Below, piece after piece: positions 63,980-64,000 of a stretch of 64,000 bases of DNA. The stretch is taken from positions 93,224-157,223 of the forward strand of contig NZ_JACJQG010000014.1 of assembly GCF_014696435.1 (NCBI RefSeq), written 5' to 3'. How positions within the stretch are numbered: position 1 is the stretch's first letter; each line of letters starts with the position of its first letter. The stretch comes from Calothrix anomala FACHB-343 (lineage in GTDB: Bacteria; Cyanobacteriota; Cyanobacteriia; Cyanobacteriales; Nostocaceae). Both the position numbers and the translations under genes were made by a program. Under the pieces are notes generated by a model. It did no database searches. It had not been told where the DNA came from and worked only from the letters and a program-made list of their open reading frames with translations.

Positions 63980-64000
63980 CGTATTTCTAGCCCCACCCTT

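Overview
The window is chromosomal DNA of a filamentous cyanobacterium, most likely a heterocyst former of the Nostocales. The evidence is: many GCGATCGC (HIP1) octamers; phycobilisome genes (an nblA-like gene, a CpcS/CpeS lyase, a CpcL-type linker); the tandem septal amidase genes amiC1-amiC2; the small RNA Yfr1 between guaB3 and trxA; and many heptamer-type tandem repeats between genes. A species name cannot be given from this sequence alone.

Layout. 0.5-9.7 kb is a leftward cell-wall block: a CPA2-type Na+/H+ antiporter, amiC1, amiC2, an IS200/IS605-type tnpB and murI. A broken gene (about 7.9-8.3 kb) lies between amiC1 and the antiporter. 10-14.4 kb holds a SIMPL-domain protein, ssb behind a LexA-like box, and the cell-shape genes mreB-mreC-mreD. 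14.4-19.2 kb holds a divergent cupin/HxlR pair with palindromic operators, an AraC-regulator remnant, an unlisted 50-residue Cys-rich ORF, and the light-harvesting group nblA, cpcS, a HExxH protein and cpcL. 19.4-34 kb is mixed: a secreted four-repeat protein, acetyl- and methyltransferases, a BMP-type binding lipoprotein coupled to a multi-domain histidine kinase, two SDR proteins, a lambda-R-like lysozyme, DUF1997, DUF4079, an ankyrin protein and TspO. 34-42.4 kb holds GIY-YIG and GNAT proteins, the DUF2997-ycf35-ferredoxin operon, the DUF3038-DUF4335 pair and mutS2. 42.4-52.5 kb holds BrnTA, guaB3-yfr1-trxA, a LOG-family protein, nadA and a TIGR04168 phosphoesterase.

The right end, from tRNA-Ser(TGA) at 52.5 kb onward, is accessory in character. 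It carries a 997-residue fusion of a class I methyltransferase-like domain, a reverse transcriptase and a helical tail. Upstream on the same strand lie a MotB/OmpA-like gene and a MotA/TolQ-like gene that resemble ZorB and ZorA. A Ser/Thr kinase diverges from them. An RHH/PIN toxin-antitoxin pair, an XRE regulator, an unknown gene behind iteron-like repeats, an eCIS-type DUF4157 protein with a possible toxin end and a papain-fold toxin-like ORF follow. The motor-like pair beside the methyltransferase-RT fusion is the strongest candidate for an undescribed, probably defensive, system.

Non-coding DNA is rich in dispersed repeats. There is a MITE-like element in two copies, three palindromic families with two or three copies each, a GACGCGAT-type family, and many heptamer arrays. 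Several of these supply apparent starts or stops of genes.
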